Made by a program: the position numbers and the translations under genes
In this document: one piece after another, positions 44,717 to 52,062 of the stretch
How the letters are laid out: each line of letters begins with the position of its first letter
Numbering within the stretch: position 1 is the stretch's first letter
The notes under the pieces: model-generated
The model's input: the letters and a program-made list of their open reading frames with translations, nothing else
Database searches by the model: none
What the model was told of the DNA's origin: nothing
Source of the DNA: Hyphomicrobiales bacterium
Lineage (GTDB): Bacteria; Pseudomonadota; Alphaproteobacteria; Rhizobiales; Xanthobacteraceae
Length of the DNA: 64,000 bases
Assembly (NCBI GenBank): GCA_021732215.1
Contig: JAKFVL010000032.1
Location: forward strand, 248,001-312,000
Reading direction: 5' to 3'

Positions 44717-45205
44717 ATGACCACCAATACCAATTCGATGTTCGACACCGTGAAGGGCGCTTTCGCTCCCGTCACCGACGCGCTGAAGAACTTCCAGAAC
44801 ATGGAAGTGCCCGAGGCAGCTCGTGACTTCGTGAAGCGTGCGGCCGGCACTGCCAAGGACCGCGCTGCCGACGTTCACGCCGGTGCCGAGAAGCTCACCG
44901 CGACTGTCGAGACCGCCGTTGCCGGTTCGGTCAGCGAGACCGCGAAGATCTCCCGCAACATTCAGCAGGCGATCTATCAGGACGTCGAAGCCTTCTTCAG
45001 CGGCATCGACAAGCTCGCTTCGGCCAAGTCGCTCAGCGAAGCCTTCCAGATCCAGAGCGATCTGGTCCGTGCCCAGAGCGATGTCGTGATCGGCCGCGCC
45101 AAGGCGACGACCGAATATGTCGGCAAGGCTCTGACCGAGGGTGCGAAGACCGCGCAGGAAAACCTGTCGAAGGTCGCGTCCTACGCCACCAGCAAGGCCG
45201 CGTAA
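44717..45205 (+). CDS. Phasin family protein
   Basis: A 162-aa phasin with the usual amphipathic helical domain (ISRNIQQAIYQDVEAFFSGI, SLSEAFQIQSDLVRAQSDVV, TEYVGKALTEGAKTA). Phasins coat PHA granules and limit their size. The ATG at 44717 has GGAG six bases upstream and is preferred to the one at 44705. It has its own regulatory region and a terminator, and stands directly after the PHA synthase operon. Confidence 0.92.
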   Translation: MTTNTNSMFDTVKGAFAPVTDALKNFQNMEVPEAARDFVKRAAGTAKDRAADVHAGAEKLTATVETAVAGSVSETAKISRNIQQAIYQDVEAFFSGIDKLASAKSLSEAFQIQSDLVRAQSDVVIGRAKATTEYVGKALTEGAKTAQENLSKVASYATSKAA

Positions 45206-45234
45206 GCAACCTGATCCAACAGTACTGATTTCGG

Positions 45235-45262
45235 AGGCCCGCCCCTGTGCGGGCCTTCGTCT
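45235..45262 (+). terminator. Terminator of the phasin gene
   Basis: AGGCCCGC (45235-45242), loop CCCTGT, GCGGGCCT (45249-45256), followed by TCGTCTT. An 8-bp GC-rich stem with a weak T run. Confidence 0.65.
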
Positions 45263-45328
45263 TGTCGGACATCCGTTTGCAGCCATATTTGCAACGGATC
45301 GCCGCGTCGATCGTTGGTGGGCAATCTC

Positions 45329-45493
45329 ATGGCAGACGTCCTTCGGACAGGTTTCAGCCTGGATGACAGCGATACCGCGCGCGCTAGTACCCCGTTTCCG
45401 AACTTCGTCAGCTATCGCTGCAACATCTTACACGAAGTTCGGAAACGAACGGGTACTAGCAATTCTTGGATTCTAGTATCGCTTCCGATCTGA
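45329..45493 (+). pseudogene. Original 5' end of the DUF445 gene, cut off by an insertion
   Basis: An ATG at 45329 with GGTGGG seven bases upstream opens a 54-codon frame. Its first 18 codons (MADVLRTGFSLDDSDTAR) run directly, in frame, into the DUF445 protein (GLRRVKALAT from 45553) if the 170 bp at 45383-45552 are removed. After codon 18 the frame enters the inserted hairpins and ends at a TGA within the second hairpin. It is therefore read as the native start of the gene, now disconnected. Confidence 0.65.
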
Positions 45494-45551
45494 AGTTCCT
45501 GAGGATGGATGTGCAGAAAATGGTGCAGGAACTTCAGATCGACGATACTAG
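45384..45551. mobile_element. 168-bp double-hairpin element with CTAGTA/TACTAG ends, inserted in the DUF445 gene
   Basis: Two long hairpins in tandem. The first (45383-45460) has outer arms GCTAGTACCC/GGGTACTAGC and a 16-bp inner stem (45393-45408 with 45432-45447). The second (45473-45551) has outer arms CTAGTATCG/CGATACTAG and a 16-bp inner stem (45486-45501 with 45526-45541). They are joined by AATTCTTGGATT. Both have a small asymmetric bulge and a 23-24-nt loop, but their stem sequences differ. CG flanks both ends (45382-45383 and 45552-45553), as in a 2-bp target duplication. No transposase is encoded, so it would be a non-autonomous (MITE-like) element. Confidence 0.7.
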
Positions 45552-46782
45552 CGGTTTGCGCCGCGTGAAGGCGCTCGCCACCCTTGTGCTGGTGGCGTGC
45601 CTGGCGCTGCTCCTGTTCGCCAAGGCGATGGGCGACCGCCATCCGGCGTGGGGGTTCGTGGCGGCATTCGCCGAAGCGGCCGCGATCGGCGGCCTTGCCG
45701 ATTGGTACGCGGTGGTCGCGCTGTTTCGACGCCCGCTCGGACTGCCGATCCCGCACACCGCGATCATCCAGGCCAATCAGCACAGGATTGCCGAGAAGCT
45801 CGGCAAGTTCATCGAGGAGCATTTCCTCGACTCAGGCCCTGTCGATGCCAAACTCCGCGAGGTGGACTTCGCCTCCTTCGTCGCCGACTGGCTGCAGAAC
45901 GACAAGCGCAGCGTCGATCTGTCGCGTTTCGTGTTGCGGCTGTTGCCGGAAGCGCTCGATGCCGCGGAGAATTCCGGGCTGAAATCCACCATCGTCCGCC
46001 GCATCATGTCGCAAATCCAGGCCCTCGACATCGCGCCGGTCGCAGCCGGCGCGTTGCGGGGATTCATCGAGCAGGGCCGCCATCGCGCGCTGCTCGACGA
46101 TTTGCTCGTCGCGATCCATGGCTCGATCAACCAGCCGGAAACCATGGCGATGATCGGCGAGAAGATTCGCGCCGAACTGCCGACGCTGCTGAAGCTCTAT
46201 CGTGCCGACAAGTTTCTTCTGAAGAAGGTCGCAGCCTCCGCAACCTCGTTCTTCGACGACGTGCGCAGCGATCCGGACCATCCGTTCCGCGGCGAGTTCG
46301 ATCGTATTCTGCTGTCGTTCACCGAAAAGCTGGAAAGCGATCCGGCCTACACGACGCGGCTCGATCTGCTCAAGCGCGATCTTCTGGCGCGGCCGGAATT
46401 CGTATCGCTGTCCCAGACGATCTGGGACAACGTTCGCGCTTTCGTCGTGAAGAACGCGCAAGGCGAAACCGATGTGCTCGAACGCCAGTTTTCGAAGATG
46501 TTCCGCGAAGCAGGCGCTCAGATCGCGGCCGACACGGAATTGCGCACCGAGATCAACAACGGCGTCGTCACCGTGTTGCGCAGCTTCATCGCCAGCCAGA
46601 AGAGCGGCGTCTCGACTTTCATCGCCGATCAGGTGAAGGGCTGGGACATGGCGCAGCTGATCACGCTGATCGAGAACAACGTCGGCCGCGACCTGCAATA
46701 TATCCGCTTTAACGGCACGCTGATCGGCGGCCTGGCCGGTCTTGCACTGCACACAATCGAGGTGATGGTTAGATGGGCATGA
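45505..46782 (+). CDS. DUF445 membrane-associated protein with an insertion-altered N-terminus
   Basis: A 425-aa product if started at the ATG at 45505; the conserved part begins at GLRRVKALAT (45553). It has an N-terminal membrane segment (LVLVACLALLLF), the GFVAAFAEAAAIGGLADWYAVVALFRRPLG signature and a second hydrophobic stretch at the end. The family's function is unknown. The current start codon lies in the loop of the second inserted hairpin, so the first ~16 residues are derived from the element. A TTG at 45466 is another possible start. The stop TGA at 46780-46782 lies in a palindromic repeat. Confidence 0.8.
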   Translation: MDVQKMVQELQIDDTSGLRRVKALATLVLVACLALLLFAKAMGDRHPAWGFVAAFAEAAAIGGLADWYAVVALFRRPLGLPIPHTAIIQANQHRIAEKLGKFIEEHFLDSGPVDAKLREVDFASFVADWLQNDKRSVDLSRFVLRLLPEALDAAENSGLKSTIVRRIMSQIQALDIAPVAAGALRGFIEQGRHRALLDDLLVAIHGSINQPETMAMIGEKIRAELPTLLKLYRADKFLLKKVAASATSFFDDVRSDPDHPFRGEFDRILLSFTEKLESDPAYTTRLDLLKRDLLARPEFVSLSQTIWDNVRAFVVKNAQGETDVLERQFSKMFREAGAQIAADTELRTEINNGVVTVLRSFIASQKSGVSTFIADQVKGWDMAQLITLIENNVGRDLQYIRFNGTLIGGLAGLALHTIEVMVRWA

Positions 46783-46821
46783 TCCCGAAAAGTGGGTGCC
46801 GGTTTTCGGATCGGATTATGC
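46777..46821. repeat. Palindromic repeat (ACCGGTTTT-core family)
   Basis: GCATGATCCCGAAAAGTGGG, then TGCCGGTTTTCGG, then GATTATGC. Its TGA is the stop codon of the DUF445 gene. The rest of the 231-bp gap to the next gene shows only a ribosome binding site (AAAGGA) before 47014. Confidence 0.85.
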
Positions 46822-47013
46822 CCCAAAAGCATGTGCGTCCGGTTTGCAACAGCCCGTTGTCAATGCCGCGCAATCCTCAGGCAGCCGCTTGTAATGGGGT
46901 TTTTTGCTCCCTAGCTTGAATCGACGTGCTTCGCCTTTGTTGAGTTTGTTGCTTCGATCGCCAACTGAACGGATCGGTTTGAACGGCCAGGTTTCGACTC
47001 GAAAGGATACTGA

Positions 47014-47787
47014 ATGTCTGCCACTGCCCAGACGCTTCGCCCGCCCTCCCGCACCTTGATGATGCTGGAAGGCCGCGCGTTCTCCGAGTTCGGTGCGTTT
47101 CTCGCGGCTTTGCCGCTGCTCAGCCTCGCGCCGCGCGGCGACGGACATCCGGTATTGGTCTTGCCCGGTCTTGTGGCCAGCGATACCTCGACACGCCCGC
47201 TGCGCGACTTTCTCAAATCGCGCGGCTATGCGGTGAGCGGCTGGCGTCAGGGCCGCAACTACGGCCTGCGCCCCGGTGTGCAGGAAGGCATGCTCGATCT
47301 GGTGCGCGAACTGAGCGACACCCACCGCCGCAAAGTCAGCCTCGTCGGCTGGAGCCTCGGCGGGCTTTATGCACGCCAGCTTGCGAAGATGATGCCCGAT
47401 CGCGTGCGCAGCGTGATCACGCTTGGCAGTCCGTTTGCAGGCAATCCGAAATCGACCAATGCATGGCGCGTCTACGAATACGCCAGCGGCCGCAGCTCGC
47501 AGGACGACGGCTCAGATTTCGGAGGACACATTTCGCGGACGCCGCCGGTGCCGACGACAGCGATCTTCAGCCGCACCGATGGCGTCTGTGCATGGCAAGG
47601 CTGCATGGAAAAGCCTGCAACCTTTGCCGAGAACATCGAAGTCGACGGCAGCCATTGCGGCATGGGTCATCACCCCGCGGTGGTCTACGCGGTCGCGGAT
47701 CGTCTGGCGCAGGCCGAGGGTTCATGGAAGCCGTTCAATCGCGGCGGCTGGCGCAGCCTCGTCTATCCGGACCCGTATCGGGCATGA
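47014..47787 (+). CDS. Alpha/beta hydrolase (paralogue of the one at 32480)
   Basis: A 257-aa hydrolase with GWSLGG (S near 114) and the same landmarks as its paralogue: GDGHPVLVLPGLVASD, RSVITLGSPFAG, and the late ADRLAQAEG. It differs in a Cys-rich C-terminal part (DGVCAWQGCMEKP, DGSHCGMGHHP). AAAGGA precedes the ATG. Its TGA stop lies in a palindromic repeat, exactly as for the paralogue. Confidence 0.85.
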   Translation: MSATAQTLRPPSRTLMMLEGRAFSEFGAFLAALPLLSLAPRGDGHPVLVLPGLVASDTSTRPLRDFLKSRGYAVSGWRQGRNYGLRPGVQEGMLDLVRELSDTHRRKVSLVGWSLGGLYARQLAKMMPDRVRSVITLGSPFAGNPKSTNAWRVYEYASGRSSQDDGSDFGGHISRTPPVPTTAIFSRTDGVCAWQGCMEKPATFAENIEVDGSHCGMGHHPAVVYAVADRLAQAEGSWKPFNRGGWRSLVYPDPYRA

Positions 47788-47826
47788 TCCGGAAAAGTGG
47801 GAACCGGTTTTCCGAACAGATCATGC
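47782..47826. repeat. Palindromic repeat (ACCGGTTTT-core family)
   Basis: GCATGATCCGGAAAAGTGGG, AACCGGTTTTCCG, GATCATGC. Its TGA is the stop codon of the upstream hydrolase. Confidence 0.88.
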
Positions 47827-47879
47827 CCAATGGAAATGTCTGAGACGCAATCGCCGCGATCAGCGGCGGTATCAGCTAC

Positions 47880-48797
47880 TTAACGTCTGAAATTCCTGAG
47901 AAACGCCCAGATCGTTTCGGCTCCGTCGATGTCGTGGTTCTGCGGCCCGAGTAACGAGGTGACCAGCCGTTCTGCCCGCGCATCCGGAAATGCTCCCGGC
48001 ATGCGGTGGCCGCCGCCGTTGACCCTGTAGAGCAGGACGTCCTGGCCTGCAGGGCAACGCGACTCGATCCGCGTCACGGTGGATTGGTCGGACCGATCGC
48101 GGTCTGGAAGGTTGGTGCTCTGGAAATCCTGCGCCGAACAGGCGTTGATCCTTCGCCAGAACGCCAATGTCTGCGCGGTGGACCAGAATCCCGGAACAGC
48201 GAAGCGGCTGGTGCCAAGGCCGCCATTGAAAGGGATCAAGGTGTCATCGGTCCCGTTCATCATCAGCATTGGAATCGGCCGCGACGGCTTGCAGCTTTCG
48301 CCGAACGTATTCGTCATGTTCATGATGACGCTCGCCGCCGCGGCAAACGTTTCGGGATGTTTGCAGGCCAGCGTCATCGTCATGGCGCCGCCGTTCGATA
48401 GCCCTGTAACGTAGATGCGCTTGGGATCGGCGACGCCGTCCTTGATGAGCTTGTCGACGATCGTCATCAGAAAAGCGACGTCATCGGTGCCCTTGGGCGG
48501 AGCTCGTCCGCTGCGCTGGCCGCCGCCGCGCAGATCGGCCCATGATTTATTCAGCCCATCGGGAAACACGACGATGAACTTTTCGCGGCGCGCCACATCC
48601 GGCCACGATGTGCGGGTTTCCATGTCGCTCCCCTGATGGGTATTGCCATGGAGGACCAGCACAAGCGGCGCCGGTTTCGCGCCGGGCGACTGGATCGAGA
48701 AGGTGCGTTTGACGCCATCGATGACGAGCGTGTCACCGAGCGCAGGCGAGGTGATTGCAGCAAGGGCAAGTATGACTGCAGCGAGCAGGTGCGGCAT
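47880..48797 (-). CDS. Secreted PHB-depolymerase-family esterase (LpqC-like)
   Basis: A 305-aa protein with a signal peptide (cleavage near ALG, residue 21) and the depolymerase/feruloyl-esterase fold: oxyanion region VLHGNTHQGSDME, nucleophile S134 in GLSNGG, acid in NGTDDTLIP and histidine in GGGHRMPG. It would act outside the cytoplasm on polyesters or plant-derived esters. It starts 3 bp after the end of the upstream flavoprotein gene, so they form an operon. The exported location argues against a role on intracellular PHA granules. Confidence 0.85.
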   Translation of the reverse strand: MPHLLAAVILALAAITSPALGDTLVIDGVKRTFSIQSPGAKPAPLVLVLHGNTHQGSDMETRTSWPDVARREKFIVVFPDGLNKSWADLRGGGQRSGRAPPKGTDDVAFLMTIVDKLIKDGVADPKRIYVTGLSNGGAMTMTLACKHPETFAAAASVIMNMTNTFGESCKPSRPIPMLMMNGTDDTLIPFNGGLGTSRFAVPGFWSTAQTLAFWRRINACSAQDFQSTNLPDRDRSDQSTVTRIESRCPAGQDVLLYRVNGGGHRMPGAFPDARAERLVTSLLGPQNHDIDGAETIWAFLRNFRR

Positions 48798-48800
48798 CTC

Positions 48801-50459
48801 TTACGCAACGGCTTTCGCAGCGGCTCGCCCGGCGGTGCGGCCCGAGAACAGGCAGCCGCCCAGGAAGGTGCCCTCGAGTGAACGATAGCCGTGCATGCCG
48901 CCGCCGCCGAAGCCCGAGACTTCGCCGGCCGCGTAAAGTCCTGGAATGATCTGGCCGTTGTTGCCGAACACGCGCGCGTCGAGATCGGTCTCGAAACCGC
49001 CAAGTGTCTTGCGGGTCAGGATATTGAGCTTCACCGCGATCAGCGGTCCCTGTTCCGGATCGAGAATCCGGTGCGGCGTCGCCGTGCGGATCAGCTTGTC
49101 GCCGAGATAGCGTCGTGCGTTATGTATGCCCATCACCTGCATGTCCTTGACGAACGGATTGTCGATCTCGCGATCGCGCGCTTCGATCTGACTTTTGATC
49201 CGTTCATGGCTCAGCAGATTATCACCGCTCAGCTTGTTCATGGCGGTAACAAGATCGGCAAGATTGTCACGCACGATGAAATCGCTGCCCTTTTCCTTGA
49301 AGGCTTCGACGGGTGCGGGGGCACCTTTGTTGGTGGCACGGCGTGCCGTCATCAGCCAGCTCTTGCCGGTGAGATCGGGATTCTGCTCGGAACCGGAGAG
49401 CGCAAACTCTTTCTTGATGATGGCTTGGGTCAGGATGAACCACGAATAGTCGTATCCGGTGTGCATGATGTAATCGAGCTGACCGAGCGTGTCGTAGCCG
49501 GGATAGAGCGGCGAGGGCAGGCGCTCGCCTTTCGCATCGAACCACATCGACGAGGGGCCGGGCAGAATGCGGATGCCGTGGCCGGGCCAGATCGGGTTCC
49601 AGTTATGCACGCCTTCGACGTAGTGCCACATGCGATCGCGATTGATGACGCGCCCGCCAGCGGCTTCGGTGATGGCGATCATGCGGCCGTCGACGTGCGC
49701 AGGCACGCCGGTGATCATGTGCTTGGGCGGCGCACCGAGACGTTGCGGCCAGTTCTTGCGGACGAGGTCGTGATTGCCGCCGATGCCGCCGGACGCCACG
49801 ATCACCGCCTGCGCCCTCAGTGAAAAGTCCCCGACGCTGGCGCGCGACGTGGTTTCACCACGGCCGGCGCTGGTCGGTTCAAGAACCACGCCGCTTACGC
49901 CATCGACCGTTCCGTTGGTCGTGGTCAGCGCATCGACGCGATGGCGAAATTTGAAAATGAGCTTGCCGCTCTTCGACGCGGCGCGCGCGCGCCGCTCGAA
50001 CGGCTCGATGACGCCGGGGCCGGTCCCCCATGTCACATGAAAGCGCGGCACCGAATTGCCATGGCCCATGGCGTCGTAGCCGCCGCGTTCCGCCCATCCG
50101 ACAATCGGAAAAAAACGGTGCCCCATGGCGCGTAGCCAGCTTCGTTTCTCGGTCGCTGCGAAATGGACGTAGGCTTCGGCCCACCGTTTCGGCCAATCGT
50201 CCTCGTTACGGTCGAAACCGGCAGCGCCTTGCCAGTCCTGCCAGGCGAGGTCGAACGAATCCTTGATGCGCAGCCGCCGTTGCTCGGGCGAATCGACCAG
50301 AAACAGTCCGCCGAATGACCAGAATGCCTGTCCGCCGAGATTCTGGTCGGCTTCCTGATCGACGAGAATGACGCGCTTGCCCGCATCCGCGAGTTCCGTG
50401 GCTGCTGTCAGTCCGGCAAGCCCGCCGCCCACCACGATCGCATCGGCATCGTCTGCCAT
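48801..50459 (-). CDS. FAD-binding dehydrogenase (3-ketosteroid dehydrogenase-like)
   Basis: A 552-aa flavoprotein with the N-terminal dinucleotide motif VVGGGLAGLTAA (about 9-20), the ASGGIGGN region and the C-terminal GLYAAGEVSGFGGGGMHGYRSLEG FAD motif. It belongs to the fumarate reductase/3-ketosteroid-delta-1-dehydrogenase superfamily. The substrate cannot be assigned. The ATG at 50459 has GGGGGAG upstream; a longer frame to 50630 is rejected. It is followed directly by the secreted esterase gene. Confidence 0.85.
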   Translation of the reverse strand: MADDADAIVVGGGLAGLTAATELADAGKRVILVDQEADQNLGGQAFWSFGGLFLVDSPEQRRLRIKDSFDLAWQDWQGAAGFDRNEDDWPKRWAEAYVHFAATEKRSWLRAMGHRFFPIVGWAERGGYDAMGHGNSVPRFHVTWGTGPGVIEPFERRARAASKSGKLIFKFRHRVDALTTTNGTVDGVSGVVLEPTSAGRGETTSRASVGDFSLRAQAVIVASGGIGGNHDLVRKNWPQRLGAPPKHMITGVPAHVDGRMIAITEAAGGRVINRDRMWHYVEGVHNWNPIWPGHGIRILPGPSSMWFDAKGERLPSPLYPGYDTLGQLDYIMHTGYDYSWFILTQAIIKKEFALSGSEQNPDLTGKSWLMTARRATNKGAPAPVEAFKEKGSDFIVRDNLADLVTAMNKLSGDNLLSHERIKSQIEARDREIDNPFVKDMQVMGIHNARRYLGDKLIRTATPHRILDPEQGPLIAVKLNILTRKTLGGFETDLDARVFGNNGQIIPGLYAAGEVSGFGGGGMHGYRSLEGTFLGGCLFSGRTAGRAAAKAVA

Positions 50460-50666
50460 CGTTTTTGCTCCCCCCGCGACCCGCAGATCGGTGCTTGTTC
50501 CATTTTGGGATGAAGAAGATGCTCCGAGTGCATCCCGCGTGCAACACTGCGTCTGAATTTGAATGCGGTGCACTCCGGACTCTGGACAAATTTCCAGACT
50601 CGCAACACGCTGGCGATGTTCTGACGGCATCGATTGCTGAGCTGTTTCGGGGGCGCGGGGCTGGTG

Positions 50667-51137
50667 ATGAGGATCGTGACGGGGTTGCTCGCGGCGGGTC
50701 TCCTTCTCGCCGGTGTGGTGTCGAGCGAGGCAGTGGTTCGGATCACCGACGATCGCGGCGGCCGCATCGGAACCTACGTCGAAAAGTATCGCGGCCTGCG
50801 TTCGTCCGGGGAGCAGGTGATGATCGACGGGCTTTGCGCCTCGGCCTGCACCATCGTTCTTGGAGCATTGCCGCCGGAGCGGATCTGCGTGACGTCACGG
50901 GCCAATCTTGGCTTCCATGCGGCGTGGGATTTCGGACCCAACGGGCGCTCGATCACAAACCCGGAAGCGACCCAATTGCTGTATTCGCTCTATCCGGGCA
51001 ACATCCGCCGCTGGATTTCCCAACGTGGCGGGCTTCAGCCGCGCATGATCTTCCTGCGTGGGCGGGCGCTGACCAGCATGTACAAGCCATGCTTCCTGGA
51101 CGCCCAGGCGCAGGCTCCCCGTACGCATCGGCGCTGA
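50667..51137 (+). CDS. Exported ClpP/crotonase-like fold protein (COG3904-type)
   Basis: A 156-aa protein with a signal sequence (about residues 1-22) and a small alpha/beta domain with ITDDRGGRIGTYVEKYRGLR, then GLCASACTIVLGALPPERIC and ANLGFHAAW. The CASAC segment (C57-C61, S59) followed by a histidine (H84) recalls the COG3904 group of predicted periplasmic ClpP-like proteins. No activity has been shown. It is divergent from the flavoprotein gene. An ATG at 50634 is a less likely start. Confidence 0.65.
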   Translation: MRIVTGLLAAGLLLAGVVSSEAVVRITDDRGGRIGTYVEKYRGLRSSGEQVMIDGLCASACTIVLGALPPERICVTSRANLGFHAAWDFGPNGRSITNPEATQLLYSLYPGNIRRWISQRGGLQPRMIFLRGRALTSMYKPCFLDAQAQAPRTHRR

Positions 51138-51243
51138 TATCCGCCATTTTCCCGGCATTTGCCGCCTGTACGCTCCGCGGGACGTGATCGCGCTGACGGC
51201 GGAGGCGCTTGATCGCCTCCCGGCCAGCCTTTAAGTCACCTTC

Positions 51244-51417
51244 ATGGCTGATGATGTCCTTCAACGGCAGGCGGCGCCGGCGCGGCAGCGCATGGCGCTC
51301 ATCGTCGCGGGCGTTGCTGCGCTGGCTTTGGCCGGCGGAGCCATCGTGCTCTGGGCGCAATACGGCACAGCCGTATTCTTTCAAACCATCGCAGCCGGCA
51401 TCGCCGCCTGCTTCTGA
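51244..51417 (+). CDS. 57-aa single-pass membrane protein before SCO
   Basis: ATG at 51244 to TGA at 51417. Sixteen mostly polar residues (MADDVLQRQAAPARQR) are followed by two hydrophobic stretches (ALIVAGVAALALAGGAIVLW and VFFQTIAAGIAAC). It lies 48 bp before the SCO gene on the same strand. Codon use is like that of its neighbours. It may be a small partner of the copper chaperone or of cytochrome oxidase assembly, which is inference. The ribosome binding site is weak. Confidence 0.6.
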   Translation: MADDVLQRQAAPARQRMALIVAGVAALALAGGAIVLWAQYGTAVFFQTIAAGIAACF

Positions 51418-51465
51418 CCGATACGTTTCAGGCCTTCTCGTCAGGATTTCTAGTCAGGATTTTCG

Positions 51466-52062
51466 ATGTCAGCCAACCAAGCCACGCGCCCGCTGCTGAT
51501 CTTCGCGGCCTTTGCCGCGAGCCTCGCCGTCGGTCTGCTGTTCACGCTGTGGATGCTCGGCGGGCTGCAAAAGGTGACCGCTCCGGCCGCGATTGGCGGC
51601 CCGTTCCAGCTGGTGGACCAGACCGGCAAGACGGTGACCGAGCAAAATCTGAAGGGCAAGCCGACGCTGGTATTCTTCGGCTTCACCCATTGTCCCGATG
51701 TGTGCCCGACCGCGCTGTTTGAAATGTCCGAAGTATTGCGCACGATGGGCAAGGACGGAGATCGCATCAACGCCTATTTCGTTTCGGTCGATCCCGAACG
51801 CGACACCGTCGCCAAGATGAAGGATTATCTGTCGAGCTTCGATCCGCGTCTGAAAGGCCTCACCGGCGATCCGGCGGCGGTCGAAAAGATCGTCTCCGGC
51901 TATCGCGTATACGCCAAGAAAGTACCGCTCAAGGATGGCGACTACACGATGGATCACACCGCGCTGATCTACCTGATGGATCGTGACGGCAGGTTTGTCC
52001 GCCCGTTCGATCTCAAGCGCAAGCCTGAAGAAGCCGCGGGCGAGCTCAAGCGATATCTGTAA
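51466..52062 (+). CDS. SCO1/SenC-family copper chaperone
   Basis: A 198-aa protein anchored by one N-terminal membrane segment (about 9-33) with a thioredoxin-like domain in the periplasm. Copper ligands are C76 and C80 in CPDVCP and H164 in DHTALIYL. It delivers copper to the CuA centre of cytochrome oxidase. Its last 17 bases overlap the end of the convergent glycosyltransferase gene. Confidence 0.92.
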   Translation: MSANQATRPLLIFAAFAASLAVGLLFTLWMLGGLQKVTAPAAIGGPFQLVDQTGKTVTEQNLKGKPTLVFFGFTHCPDVCPTALFEMSEVLRTMGKDGDRINAYFVSVDPERDTVAKMKDYLSSFDPRLKGLTGDPAAVEKIVSGYRVYAKKVPLKDGDYTMDHTALIYLMDRDGRFVRPFDLKRKPEEAAGELKRYL

